64,000 nucleotides of DNA from Loxodes magnus (GCA_946699065.1 CAMPDV010000521.1:1-64000), one strand, 5' to 3'; positions 35,591 to 48,900 are shown, numbered from the stretch's first letter. Notes: generated by a model not told the origin, from the letters alone. Translations and numbers: made by a program.

Positions 35591-36345
35591 AATACATAAT
35601 AAAATAGAAAGAATTAAACAAAGGCACAGCAAATGTCAGAGGAATAAAATCAAGCAAGGAAGAATTAAACAAGTTGATGTGTAAAGGAATATAAAAATTA
35701 TGGCAGATTAAGAAATATTTGTGGATCAAACTGATGAAATACCGAATATATACGGATTCAGAGCAATAATAAAATTGAGCAGAAAACACTACAAAGGAGT
35801 AGCATTTTATATAAAAGATGGAATTACCAGTAGAGCCAAAGTATTTAATATAACGGATCTCAATCAAGCAGAATTATTTTAGAGAGGAAGATTAATAGGT
35901 TTAAAACTTGATGATTGGCTAGCATTGATAAACGTATTCAGCACTACAAAATCCGACTCTGATTAAATAATACCCTTTTATGAAAGTCTATAATAATACA
36001 AAATAGCAGCATGCAGCAAAGGATTATAATTTTAATATTAGGGGGTTTAATGAGCTTATTCGCCAATTTTTACCGTATAAGCAGTATAATGCAGGCTAAT
36101 ACTTATTTAACTTGATGAAAGATTTTCTTAAAAATGTAAAGATCCAATTCAAGATACAAACTTCATCACAACATAAGGGAAAGAAAAATTCAAAATATAA
36201 TATTTCTTAACGGATCAATATATCATGACTAACATTATCAGCACAAAATTCTATCAATAGAGACAAATAGGAGATCATTAGCCAGTCAAAATAAAGATAA
36301 AAATGGCGGAAGAATATAGAAAAAGCCCATAAATTAAAAGGATAA
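35591..36345 (+). pseudogene. APE endonuclease (family D), copy 2, 3' part
   Basis: Resumes the endonuclease after the insertion: FADQTDEIPNIYGFRAIIKL, GVAFYIKDGITSRAKVFNIT, GLKLDDW and IPFYESL. Clearly an APE-type LINE endonuclease; truncated at 36345 before any reverse transcriptase. Confidence 0.6.
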
Positions 36346-36637
36346 TGAATTTACCTATAGTTGAACTACTTCCTTTGAAAGTCCTATTATTTTCTTACTT
36401 TTCTTTATCTTCCTAGATTCTTCTCCTTCATCTTATACACGACAAGTTTGGAAAATTAGTTAATAAATTCATTTTGGATGATTTAGTTCTAGCTTGCAGT
36501 ATAGAATAGAAGTGATTTTCTCTAGCTGCTTTTAAATGTTGTATAGTGACTTAGATTCAGAGGGAAAAATCTTTTATTAGATGTAATAATTTTAAAGTAG
36601 GTAATAACTATTTTTGATAAGTAATTTATTACAATTA
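36346..36637. other. Short spacer upstream of RING/coiled-coil gene
   Basis: AT-rich; presumably the promoter region of the following gene. No element recognised. Confidence 0.35.
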
Positions 36638-38133
36638 ATGCAAAACAAATTTACCTTTAGTTACTTTTTTAAGTGATATCTATATAATAAAATATTAAGT
36701 AACTTTTTTATTTTTCACTTATTCAAAAATAAAATATCAGCAGCTAAGTGTGAAGCATGTGAAGAAGACTTCAACTAAGAACTGAGATGACCAAGGAAGT
36801 CAGGCTGCGAGTGTATTCTTTGTGAGAAATGCATAAAAAATATCTAAAATCTCTATTAGAATTTACTTGTAGCAAGTACAATCTTATTACTAAAGAACAA
36901 TCTAGATATTACCAATTATGAATAAAATCAGTCAATAGATATAGAACTACAATCTTTAGAACATTTGCTAGATACATTAGTAGTATTATTTAATTCTAAA
37001 TTGTATATAGGATAAAATAAGAATCTGTGTGTAATGCTAGTAAGAATCTCATCAGGAGCATAGATGCATTACTATATAAAAGGCAATATAGCAATTAAAG
37101 AGTTACATAGAATCTACTTTAAGAGACATTAATAGAGACTACTATATATCTATATTGAATCAATGATATAGGAAGCTAAGCTAGAAGTAGATATCGAGAA
37201 TAGATAATATAGTTTAAATATAACTATAGGTAAAATAGAATATCTAGTAAGCTTGTTAGGAGATAGAAAATAACTAATAAAGCTTAATTAAGAAATGAAT
37301 GTAGTTACTTTAAGAAACATCTGATTACTATCAGCAGATAGATAGCTAGACTAATTCTATCACAAGTATCTCTTAAGACAGTATCAATCAGTGCGAGAAT
37401 AATAGGAACTAGTTGGATAAGTTTTAGTTTGCAATCTAGGATAAGTTCTAGAGCATATCATAATCCTCTAATGTGTATCGTGAGCATTTAAGTATATAGG
37501 ATCTCTAGAATTATATTATAGCTAATCTAGTGTAACATTTTTAGCCTAGCACAGTTTATTAGATCTTAATGATAAAAACTAACTAGATAAAGTAATTAAA
37601 GTTAGAATGAAACAATTATATAAAGACATGCAGGAAATACTCCTTTAATAAGAAAAGTAAGAATAAGAGTATCACAATTAAATATCTTCCTTAGAGCGAT
37701 AGATATCATCTTACATAAGTTAGGGCAATAATTTAAATCAATAATTCATTGGATAGAATAAGTCAATATAGGATCTAACTGATTAACCTTTGTTACTGAA
37801 TAAGGATAGCTAACTACAAACCAAATGGATTTAATATGTTTAAGAAATTTAAGAATTTCAATAGAAATAAGTAAATCTTCAATAGGAACTTACTATTAGT
37901 TAACCAACAATCACTTAATTATAAAATTAGTTAAAAAAGTTATCATAAGAGTATCTCGATTACTAAGAGTAGATAAGAATCTTATTATTGAGTAAGAGGT
38001 GTTAAAAACTGCTGATGTTTAGTTGGAAAACAACAATAAAAGTTATATTGACTTATTAGAGTAATAAGGATAATAAATCAAATAAAAAGCCTATTATTTA
38101 TAATAGTATAAGGAATAAATTCAATAACTCAGA
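36638..38133 (+). CDS. Half-RING / coiled-coil protein
   Basis: From ATG 36638 a frame runs over 440 residues. Residues 38-65 have C38, C41, C57, C59, C62 and C65: C-x2-C-x15-C-x-C-x2-C-x2-C, the same spacing as the first six ligands of the RING-kelch protein, with Cys in place of His; no final C-x2-C pair is visible. A helical region follows (LEHLLDTLVVLFNSKLYI) and a Gln-rich coiled coil (LLQQEKQEQEYHNQISSLER). Trp codons 51 (LRWPRK) and two later ones (NIWLLSAD, CVSWAFKY) are TGA. Near 37975 the coiled coil moves to another frame, a frameshift or tiny intron. The 3' end abuts the tail of a retrotransposon, which may have cut off the C-terminus. A start after an intron near 36740 is possible. 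Confidence 0.6.
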
Positions 38134-38164
38134 GATAATAATAATAATAATAAGATAAAAAAGT

Positions 38165-38187
38165 TTCAATACTTTGAGTATTGGGAC
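38165..38187 (-). other. 3' terminal hairpin of retrotransposon A
   Basis: CAATACT-CAA-AGTATTG on the minus strand (38168-38184) just before the (TTA)n tail. The same design, with different paired bases, closes retrotransposon B. It may be the RNA structure recognised by the reverse transcriptase. Confidence 0.65.
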
Positions 38188-38499
38188 ATAATTGCACTAC
38201 TTATAGTTATATTTCATGCGAATTATGTTAAATATAAGAGTTTATGCAAGTTTATTATCAACCTCTAGTTAATATTTCCTGCTCCTGTTCTTTTTTTCTT
38301 CTATATTAGTTCTAAATTGTGTTCTCGCATTTTCCTCTCTCTCTTCTTATTTTCAATTTTCTTCTTATTTATTTTCACAGCCATAACTTAAGTTTCTTTT
38401 TTAAATTATATTTATTCTCCCATCAGTTTATCTTTTTGTTTCAGCTATTAAATTTTAAAATTTCTATCCTTTTTTTAATCAATTTTTTATGAAAATTTT

Positions 38500-41400
38500 T
38501 AATATATTTATCAATCTTAGGGGTTTTACTTTTTGCAAAGTTAGAATTAATATAGATTTAATCGTACAGAATTAGTTTTTTATAATCTTTGTCATTAAAT
38601 ATTTTTCGATTAGATAGTTCCTAAAAGACATCTTTATATAAAGTACATTCAAATATATGATCGAGTTCGGCATGAGCTAAACCACATGCACAATCAATTC
38701 CATTTTATGTGCTTATGTGACGCAAACCAAGTTCGTATTAGAAATTATAGGTGAATATCCTCAGTTTGAAAATAGAAGTTATGTCTTATATTCTATGTCT
38801 GTTAAACTTAGTATAAGTTATTTAAGGAAACACACTTTGATTATTTCAAATAGATTACAATTATCTTTAAGCCGTAGGCATTTATGCCTTCCTTTATAAA
38901 CATTCTTATAAAAAATTTTAACTCTTAGAATAATATGCTAATTAAATTATTTTATATTTGTCATACTTTCAATATCAATTTTATATTATTCAAGGCTTTT
39001 ATTTATGTATTCATATATGGCAAATTTTACTGCTTGCATTTAGAAAACAAGAATGCTATATCAGAGTTCAGATTTTCTCTACTGATTTATTCTAACTCAA
39101 AATAAAAACGCATGAATTTTAATATTGTCATGTGTGTAAATGGAAGTCAATTAAGATCAATGAAGTAAGATTCATTTAATGCCGATAAAGGAGATTTAAG
39201 TGCCTTCTTTGAAATGAGTCTTTGTAATTTAGTTATTTATTTTTCATTCCTTTGAGTCTAGAAATGATACTTCAAGGAGTTATATAACTTCCATACTCTA
39301 TTTTAGTCAAAATAAATATTCTGTAAAGTGTTCTAAAAATGAGCGGTGATATTACTCCGTACTTAAAAAGAATTACTGATGCTTTCAAAACTACTACTCT
39401 GAATTCAGATACTTTGCTTGCACAGTGTAGTTTATAATTTTATTTATTTCCCAATTTGTATCCAAGATATGTAATTTCGACCTTTTAAACAATAGGAATT
39501 CCATTAATATTTAAATTCTATTTTTCTTTCTTTTTTAAGAACTAATTACTTCACATTTTTCCACATTTATATTTAGTTTTACTCAAGAAAATATTTTTTT
39601 AATGGCTTCAAGTAATTTTTATGCATGTTACTATGAATTAGAAAGCTCAATTAAGTTGTCTGAAAAGCCACGAACCACAAAATTTCTCTAGCAGATATTA
39701 TAGCCATATATATTTATGTTATTTTTCTTCTAAGAATCTAATTACCCTATCATAGTAAAGTATTGTAAGTATAAGTCCATAGCTGCATCCTTATAATACT
39801 CCATTATTTAACTTAAGTGATCTTGTAATATTACCATCAATAAGGAACTTAGCATCAAAATTTTCACAAAAAGATTCAAGTGCTATTATCAATCCCAGAG
39901 GTAATCTAAGTCTTCTTAGATGTTCAAATAGCAATTTCCTTGGTATACTGTCAAACATTTTTTCTACGTCTATTAGAGTAGCAATTAACTATTTTTTTAT
40001 GACCATCTACGATGCAAGTCAATAATCTATTAAATTGTTTAAATTTAGATATTTTACGATAAAAGCCAAATTAAGCTTGATGAATGATATTTCTTTCATA
40101 TATTAAATTATATAGTCTTTAAGTTAATGCTTTATTTTAAGTAAGCAATTCAGTAGGGCTATTGATCTTCAATTTCTTGAAACATTTTTACTTCCTTTTT
40201 TGAAAATAGGTAAAATATGAATTCTTTTAAATTAATTTGGTGTGTTCCTAGCATATTGTTACTAAAGCTTGTAACTATACTATGTAATTCCTATCCTTCA
40301 TATTGAATTAATTCTGGTTTTAAAGCATCACTACCTGAGGCTTTGGCATTTGCTAATTGATTGATTATTTTTTGAATTTGAGATTCTTTAAAAGAGGCGT
40401 TTCTTATAAAGAAGGATAAAAATAGAGGTTAATTTTGATATATTGTATTAATGTTTGTATTTGAATTTTGAATCTCTTCTTTATTTAAATTTGAATGTTT
40501 GTGAAAAAGTGAATTTAGTGAATTTGAAATAAATAGCTATTGCTACTGATAATTAAAATGAATCTAATTAGTATTTTGGATTAATTAAAGTTTTTGCTTA
40601 TTTGAACATTATTTATGCATTCTTATTAAGATTTTGATGTTTTTCTTATGTCTTTTTTAATTTCCAAAATTAGTATTTTTTATTGTTGATAAGTTGAGAA
40701 TTTCTTAATTTTGAGGCCCAGCTTAAAGAATTTGAGTATTAAATATTATGTTATTTAGATGAACTGGAAGTTGATAATAATGTTTTTTGTACACTTGCTA
40801 AGTGCAATCTGAGCATTAATATTAATTAAATCACAGATAAATTAGTACTACTTTTCAACATTATTTTATTCTATTTGTTTAAATTGGGAGAACTATCCCT
40901 AATAAAGATTTTGATATTATCTTCTTACATTAGGATCCTACAATTTTGAAATTTTAAAGAGTAAACGATATTCTTAATTTTGATATATTCTAGTTAAATC
41001 ATAGAGTAATAATTAATGGGAAATGATCAGTATGAAAACCCCAATTTTGAATCACACAAAAATTAGAGAAATCATCAATATTCAAGTGTTTAGTTGCTAG
41101 GAAATAATCATTACAGTAATTTTAGTTGTTTACTCTATGAGTGAATGTGTTGTATTATTAATCATTCAATACTATTAGGTCATTTGCTTTTATGAAATCT
41201 AATAGTCTTTAAGTATTATTGTTAATTTGTGATTAATTACTGCCCAAATTAGGAAGTAAAGCATTGAAATCACCACAAAGAATAGTAGGCCTCTAATTGT
41301 CATTATTATATTAGAAAGATATTCATAAGCAAGTTCTTTGTTGGCTTTTCATTTGTAGGCAAATAGCATGAAGCAACTGTTAAATACCCAATTCTTATAC

Positions 41401-41660
41401 TAATAAAATGTCCAGGAAGAGAAATCTAATTCATTTTAACAAGAATCAAGTTACTTCTTTACTAATAGACATACTCCTCTTGCTCTAATATTAGCATTTT
41501 AAAAATATGTACGATACTATTCTATTATTATAGGGCTATGTTAGTCTTATGTTTCATTTATAGAGAAAATATCAAAATCATTATCAATTATAAAAGATTA
41601 TAAAGCAAATTATTTACTGCCAATCGAATTTATATTAATATGTCCTATTTTTAATTATTT
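38500..41660 (-). CDS. ORF2: APE endonuclease + reverse transcriptase (element A)
   Basis: Endonuclease: KIGHININSIGSKQF, then DIFSINETQ (catalytic Glu block), SIRIGYLTVASCYLPTNEK, LCGDFNALLPNLG, NDYFLATKHL and TDHFPLIITL. Reverse transcriptase: RIHILPIFKKGSKNVSRNWR (motif 1, Trp as TGA), LIDVEKMFDSIPRKLL (metal-binding Asp, about 39,945-39,990), NGVLQGCSYGLIL (about 39,790) and GFSDN near 39,665 where active enzymes have an F/Y-x-D-D pair, so the catalytic pair is altered. A few frameshifts. It would copy element RNA at nicked target DNA; this copy is probably dead. Confidence 0.8.
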
Positions 41661-41699
41661 TTGTGCTGCAGGTAATCCTCCTTTATAAATACATATTTA

Positions 41700-43640
41700 T
41701 TTTATCCCTTTTTTATCAACCTAAATATGTACTAATTCTTTTCTAATTTCAGGGTGTTAATGGTAAAATTAGATTAGAATGTAAATTACCTGAGTTGTAT
41801 ATTCCTCTAACAGCTTTTTGTCTATTACTATTTTTTGTACTATCTACTGTACCTTATGTTAATTCTTTATTTATTGTTACATATCTTCCTTGTATGTTTT
41901 TCATTTCATATTAATTTCTTCTTCATGTTTCCTCTTGAGTTAATTAAAATAGTTATTAGTAGTTTGAGTTGCAATGTTGATTTAAATATTAGTTGTCTAA
42001 ATCTGCTATTCTTTTTTCCAAGGTTGAGTCTCTTGCTTAAATAATTATTAATTTCTTATTTTCTTAATTTCTTCCAGTTTTCTAAGTTATTCTAGATATT
42101 TAAAATAAATTCCATATTAAGTTAATGATATGTTTATTGAAGTTTTTAGTGATTTATATCTATAAAGTTTGTTTGACAAAATTTTTAACTTTATTCCAAT
42201 TTTTCAGTGTTAACTTAAACTTCTTAATGTTATCATTAAACTTAAATTTCCTAATCTTATTATAAATTAATTGTTTAGATAATTTTATTTTCTACATTAC
42301 ATTTTATTTAAAGGTTTTAATCTGTCTAAATTTATTTATTTTAGCTTAGTAATTCTGTTTAGGTAGAATTTTCTGCTGTTTATTAAAGTTTGAGATAATA
42401 TTGTTTTTATATGTCTATATTAGATTTTTCTATGGCTAGTAGTTATTATATATTAGAAGTTTTTAATTTTTCAATTTCATTATGCTTTTAAGATATCAAT
42501 ATTTGAAATTCCATATCTTTTTATTATAATTCTTCTTGAAACTCCATGCTTTATTTAAAATTCTACTAATTTTATATTTTTAGCTGATTATTTAAAGTTA
42601 TTAGCTTTATAGTTATTAGTCTTTATTTATAAATAATTAATTTTAAATTATCAACTATTGGCTATTTAATAGATTTAATTAATTTCATCAGTTTATGCAG
42701 TTTAATTATTATATTGAGAAATTAAATCTGTTTAAACTTCTATCTCTTTAGAATTATTTTGCTTTTTTCCAAAAATTAATTAATTATATTTAAACTATTG
42801 TTATTACTTTTAGTATTTAGATTTTAGTATTTAATTTTAAATTTTCTTTAGTTTCTTATAAGTTTTATTTACATACACTTTGTACTATTCTATTACTGCT
42901 TCATACTTACTTATAATCCTTTCCTCATTTTCTTAAGTTGATAGAAATTTTTAAGAATAATTTGATTATTTTATAGATTTTATATTTATTATTCAAGTTC
43001 TTTAATCTAATTTAAGAACTATTTTTTACTAGTTTCAAACTCTTAGGATTACATTTGATCCTTTACTTCAATAAGTTAAGCTTAAAGTTATATGTTTTTG
43101 ATTTCAAGATTATTTATATTTTTTAGATTTTAATTTTCTTAATTCTCTTGGTTTAAAAGATTATTGAATTTTTAATTTTAGTACTATACATGATTATACT
43201 CTAAATTTTAAGTAAATATGGAATATTCTATAATTCCCTTATTATTTTCATTTTTATTCATTCAAATCTTCTATCTTAAATATCTTTATTATTCCCCCTA
43301 TTATTTAACATTTATACCTTTTATTCAACTGTGCCGCCAAAATTCCTTTTCAACAGTATATTTCTCAACTTTTAAAATGCGCTTCAACTGATGACATCGC
43401 TCCAAGGAATATTTAAGTTATCTTAGTGGAACCCTAAGAAAAGTATTTATTGTCTATTAGCTACATTGTTTTAGTATTTATCTTATTAAATTGACTATTC
43501 ATTTTATTTACTTCAGTTGAAGCGTTTCCAAATTCTAGATTTATGAAAGTGTAAACATCTGCCTATGCTTTTTTTATAAGATCACAGCTTCTTTATTGCT
43601 AGATAAGAGTCGCTAAGAGTTTAAATTAGCGATTTTGAAT
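41700..43640 (-). CDS. ORF1: coiled-coil protein of retrotransposon A
   Basis: Two blocks in different frames. The N-terminal block (43,620-43,300) reads VYTFINLEFGNASTEVNKMN and SSVEAHFKSWEIYCWKGIL with two Trp written TGA. The second, from MNKNENNKGIIEY at 43261, is an extended Asn/Gln/Lys coiled coil (LEIKNIQLQAQLIEVKDQM; FLNQIKELEQQIQNLQNN). ORF1 proteins of this type trimerise and bind element RNA. No zinc knuckle seen. At least one frameshift or a small intron near 43,270. Confidence 0.55.
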
Positions 43641-43658
43641 TAGTTTCCATATTGATAG

Positions 43659-45713
43659 TTATCAGCTTATAGTTTTAAAGTTTATTTTAAGTTTTGTAAA
43701 TTTTGCTTATTAGCTAGTATTTCTTCAATACTATCATTATAATGGATTTAATTAATTATTATATTTAATTGATTAGTTATAGAATTAAAGTCACTTTTCT
43801 TTACTCAAAAGTATTTTCTCAATAACTTATAAAGTAAGAGTTAATCAAATAGGCTAATATAGCTAAAATATTTTCTTAAGTTTAAAGAAATTATTCATGT
43901 TCTTACCTTTTAATTAGATATTAAATAGTAAGATAATTACAGTTTAATGGTGAAAACATATCTGTTTGCTATTCAAATTACCTTTATTTATTTAGTCCAT
44001 GAAAATGTTAAATTTTTCAATCCATTATCTCCTTTTTGTTATCTTATGTTAGTATACAATATTTTCTTTATCTCATTAAATTTATTTTTGATACTTTTTT
44101 AATTCATTTCTTAAACGTTTCTTTTAAGTATTAGCAACATATCCACAACTTAATTTAACTTCTTATTTTTCCTATATCATTATCTACCTTAACCAGCTTC
44201 AAAGAATATGTAGCTCATTGTGAAGCTTTTCCAATATTTTTCCAATTTTCAGTTTTTAGTAATATAACCTTCTTACTTATGATCTATATCTGCTATTTTA
44301 ACAATTAATAGATATCATCTAGTATTCTTTCCTAAACAATTCTTATGCTAATTATGCTATTAGTCCCTTAAAAAATAGTCTTAAACTTTCTTTTGTAGTA
44401 ATCTAGGTTGGATCTTATGCTGAATTATTGCATTATAGTTTTAATTAATTCTAATAGCTACTATCCTACTGGATTTAGTTTATTTGCTACAAATTATGTA
44501 TATGTGCATTAAATCTCATACTATACTTATAAACTTAAATTGCTTTTAATTAGGCTTTCATAGAAACCGATTCATTATTCCTCAAGTAGGCGCATATACA
44601 TTAAGTAAGATTCATACAAATTACAACCCTTCCAGTATTTCATTTTATTCCATTTACTTCATACTCTCTCCATATCAATTCTTCTTTAATATATAAAGCC
44701 ACTCCTTTACTAAGTCTAGTTCCATTATTCCTTTATTTCAAGCATATCTTTAATTCAATCTATAAACACTTCTTGAGTCACCATAATATATCTTTTTCAA
44801 GCATTCATTTACATAACTCTTCTTTGTTCGACTTTATTCCTCTTATATTATCAGTTCTTATGTTAATTTCAAATATTCACATTTTCTTTATCTTCATTGT
44901 TTGATTCTTTAGTATCATCAATTTAGCTTAGTCTTTTTCAAAACCAAATTACTCTAATGTTCGTATTTATGTTCAGGTTTTATGTATCCTATCTTTTCTC
45001 ATATTATTTCTTGTTTATTATTCAAAGTAATTGCATCAGTTATCAAAATAGCTAGTTACTTATTGAACTTTATTTTTTTAAAAAGTTCTATAATTCCATT
45101 TTTTCTCTCATGATGTTAAACTTTGGCTTTTCCATATATCTAAGTAGCAGAAATCATTTTATCTCAGCATTTATTCAGTTAAATAATCTTTTATTATTCT
45201 ATCAATTGTTGCCTATCTCATGTATAATTTATTTAAGCAATTTTATACTTTAGAATCTAAATTTTTGCATGCTTCTCTTCTTTAGCATTTCTTTAGTTTT
45301 TCTATTTTTATTTATATATCTTTTATTTCAGTTTGTTATTTCTTTTTACATTTTCTACCACTTTTTTTGATACTCCAATATAACTGATTATTAGCTTGAT
45401 TTATTTTTATCTTCTATATTACTTAGTACTGTGTCTAATTTTTAGACAATTTACATATCATCATATTGCCAATTAATTTAACTTTACAAGTAATCTTTTT
45501 TCTTCTAGCCAAGTAGGAATATTTTTTGGATAAGTGGTTCGAATATTTCTATGTACATAGTTGTTCTACAATCAAGTCCTATTATTCCTTTTATTTTAAG
45601 CAAAACTGTTTTTTTTATATTTCCGAAGTCTTTTAACTATTTTTATGTTTGAGTTAAGCAGTTATCTAACCTAAAGAGTATTTTATTAGTTCATTATATT
45701 TTCTTTTCTCCAT
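43659..45713 (-). pseudogene. LINE ORF1 plus APE endonuclease remnant (family C), copy 3
   Basis: Nearly identical to copy 1 over the endonuclease half. The ORF1 start MEKRKYNELIKYSL is kept (ATG at 45713) but soon frameshifts. No reverse transcriptase. Confidence 0.55.
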
Positions 45714-45786
45714 CCTTAAAACTTAATTTGGATGTTGCTGAGTAGTTCTTACTGGTTTATCATATTAATCTCGAAATTTATTATAT

Positions 45787-46543
45787 AAAAAAATGGTCCC
45801 GAAAAAGTAATCACCTATCTAGCAAAGCTCAAAATGATTACTTAATCGATCTGGAATTTCTCTTAAGTGAGAACTAAAAGCTATAATATTCGTTTCAAGA
45901 GCCAAAAAGAAATATAATAGTCCTATAGGAAAGCATCACTGGAATTCACATCAATAGTAATGAGATCGAATAGCAACTTAATCTTATTCCTTCGACTGAA
46001 CAAATTAATTAGAGAATTTAAGCGACCGGAGCAAAAATAGAGTTTTTCCAATAATATAATCTACAAATTTGCGAAAAATGGATTTCTTAGAACATGCAAA
46101 ATCAAGGAAACTATCCTATGGACATAGAAGCAAAAGATCCATAGTAATTTATTATCAGGAAAATAAAATTGAATGCTGATACTGTAAAAAAATGGGACAA
46201 AAGATAAGAGACTGTTGGTAGTTATTAAAAAAACAAGAATACAAAAGCCAAAAATAAGGGTATAATTTAAAAAAGTTGTGAAACACGCAAGATGGCAGAA
46301 TATTCAGAAAAAATGATTGTAAATCACTTAGAATGCCACTTAAATTCAAGCGGTTGTAAGTAATTTTAACAGAATTTGGTTAGGATTCGACACAGAAGAG
46401 ATACTGAGAAAGAAAAGATTCATATTTGTCAAGAGAGATGATAACGAAGATCGGAAAAAATTTAAAGTAGAAGGTGAATTTTATTAAACTTAACAAAAAA
46501 TTTGATTTGTGGCAATACTAATAATGTTGAAATTAAGATAATC
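45787..46543 (+). mobile_element. MxPKK insertion in repeat copy 3 (gene copy e)
   Basis: 757 bp flanked by TATTATAT (45779-45786 and 46544-46551). The gene starts at 45793, MVPKKQSPIQQSSK; after one slip it reads DYLIDLEFLLSENQKLQYSF and a helical stretch (NLIPSTEQINQRIQATGAK). The zinc knuckle reads ECWYCKKMGQKIRDCW: both Cys pairs present, Trp as TGA, His ligand replaced by Gln. At least two frame changes, so a pseudogene. Confidence 0.65.
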
Positions 46544-46551
46544 TATTATAT

Positions 46552-47111
46552 TATCTTATCTTGAGATTGAGTTTTTATCGAGAGTTAAGGTATTAAGGTG
46601 TTATAATGGCTTGGCTTTATTATTGGTTATACAAGGAACATTTTTAAGTGTATAAATTTTAGTTTAAATGATTACAGGAATAATGTATTTAAGGGTTTAA
46701 GATGTTGGCTTGATGATAGTAGTGATGACGTAATTAGTATTTAGATATAGATATAGCTTAATAATAATTTGATTTAGTTTTGATTTGATTAGATAAATAA
46801 TAGAGTAATCTAAGTAGTACTTGTATAATTTGAATATAAGGATGTATTTAATGAAAGGTCTTTTGACTATGTTGAATATGCTTTGGTATGTTATAAGTTG
46901 TATGTTTGTATCTGAATAATGATAATATTTGAATAATAGATTTTTAAAGATGTTTAGATAAAATTTGATTCTTTATTTATTTCAGACGCTTTAAATATTT
47001 TAATAAGCAGTAATATATTTAACTAATTATAGATCTTTAAACTACTTCTTTACATATGAGACTATATTTATTATAAATATTATTAATAATATAGATATTT
47101 TATTATGTTTA
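46552..47111. other. Conserved AT-rich stretch before RING-kelch copy 3
   Basis: Counterpart of 18761-19314; no separate gene seen. Confidence 0.4.
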
Positions 47112-48506
47112 TCAGTTATGACTTCTAATACTTCTATAACTCAATTTTTCTAAATCAATCCTCATTATTGAAACTCTTGGCAATTCTAAAGCAAAAACAT
47201 ATCCATAGTTATTTCTTATTTTCATCTCCGTTAAAGCAAAAACATCTTTAAAAATTTAACTTTATTGTCATTATTCTTTGCTTCTTTTATATATTCTTCT
47301 TGAATATTCTTTCGTAAATGGATTTTTTATACCTCCAAATATGACAAAAGGCTCTAAACAAACTATAGGATATAAAACAGCTTCAGGAAGACTCAGATTT
47401 TACTTACTTCATCTATCATTCTATATGCTATATTTTCATATATCTTTTAAAGTTTATCTTTTCTAATTTGCACCTCCAAAAGAATAAATATTTTATACAT
47501 CTTTATCTACTACTAAAGTTTAGCCTTCTATTTTAAATGGAAATTAAGAGCAGTTTTATCACTTACTTTAGTTTCCTATCTTTAACTTTTCTACTGATTA
47601 TAAAGCTTGATTATTACTAGTAATTCCTCCAACCACATAAAAATATTTTTAAGCAGCTGCTATTCCAAAACCACCTCTTCCCTCATTTAGATCACTAAGT
47701 TTTATTCTATTACCTTCAAAATCAAATTATCAAGTTTCTTTTATTCCTTTCTTTTAATTTATGTTATATCCTCCAATTAAATATAACTTATTTTAATATT
47801 CTATACTTTTACTATTGTATGGAATTATAATTTAAACTTAGACTTATCGTAATTACTCTGTTTAAATATTAAATAAACTTAATTTTTAAATTCAGTAATT
47901 AAAAAAGTGAATATAGTTAGATTATATAAAGTGTTAGGTTAGTTTATGTTAGTTAGTCTAAATAATATTTGGTTACTTAGTATTGTGTTATAGTTTTTAT
48001 CTTATTAGATTGTAAGTTAATTTAGACTTTAGTATTGTAGGTGGTTATGAGTTATATTAGAGTATAGTTGGTTTTAGTGATTAGTAGAATTAGATAATAT
48101 TTGAGTGTTATTTTTGGTAGATAAATGTTGGTTAATGATTGATGATGATATTAGTTAGTGGTATTATGAGAGTATTACTAATGTTTGATTATTTGGTTGT
48201 AATGGTTTTAGATTTTTCCATAATTTACCTCCTTATCTCTTTTAATTTCTATCTAGCATCTTAAATCTTTTATATGTATTATTAGTTTTAAAATATCATT
48301 CTTATTAAATCACTTTCTTAAGGTAAATCATCAAATCTAAAATGGAATCCTTTTTAACAAATAGGACATTACATTATGCCTTATAATCAGTACTCAGTAT
48401 TCAAACACAAACCACAGTAAATATGTCCACAAGGTAAGACAGTTGGAAGAGCATTAGTTAAGTTGTAATCTTCTAAGCAGATTAAGCATTTTGGTAACGC
48501 TTACAT
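47112..48506 (-). CDS. RING-kelch protein, copy 3
   Basis: 1395 bp without frameshift. All Trp codons seen in the kelch half (259, 316, 357, 366, 413) and Trp 40 are TGA; the Trp of the linker junction is shifted one residue (FNYW). The kelch signature glycines are kept (YLIGGYN, FYVVGGI, SFGGAN, FVIFGG). It is closer to copy 4 than to copy 2 in several codons. Confidence 0.9.
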
Positions 48507-48900
48507 TTTTATTATTATTTAGACTACAAAAGCTATAAAGCTAATTTATAACAGTTACCATCAAAAAATTAAGTAAAAATATCAACTATTACATTATTAC
48601 TTTATTTACTTAAATACTACAATATTAGGCTATTATATCAAGTAGCAATAATATATTCCACATGCCGCCAATCTCGGATCGAGATTAGTTATTAAATTTA
48701 ATAAAGATATGAAAGAATTTTACAACTTAATCAGATCTTTGATAATATTTTTAAGAAAAATGTCTCTATCACAAAATATTATAACTACTAGAAGTAATGC
48801 AGAAAAAAAAGGGATAGAAATCTAAAATCTAGGCAACCTATCAAAAAAGTAGGTAATTTAGAACATCATATCAAATCTCAGCTCTGTGCAAATCATTATA

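Larger units (their letters stand above)
29970..36345. repeat. Large dispersed repeat, copy 2 (split by an insertion)
   Basis: Lacks the endonuclease end of family C and the MxPKK insertion, but keeps RING-kelch and the facing LINE genes. The plus-strand LINE genes are split at about 34519-35590 by a 1.07-kb insertion: sequence matching copy 1 at 22300 stops at GGAAATAC and resumes after 35590 at TAATAAAATAGA. It ends at 36345, where copy 1 continues differently. Confidence 0.8.
38134..43658 (-). mobile_element. APE-type non-LTR retrotransposon A
   Basis: About 5.5 kb, reading right to left: ORF1 (coiled coil), ORF2 (APE endonuclease then reverse transcriptase), a 3' hairpin and a (TTA)n tail (38134-38156). 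Its 5' end abuts the left edge of repeat copy 3. Domain order and 3' tail resemble the REP elements described in Tetrahymena, but family membership is inferred. Confidence 0.8.
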
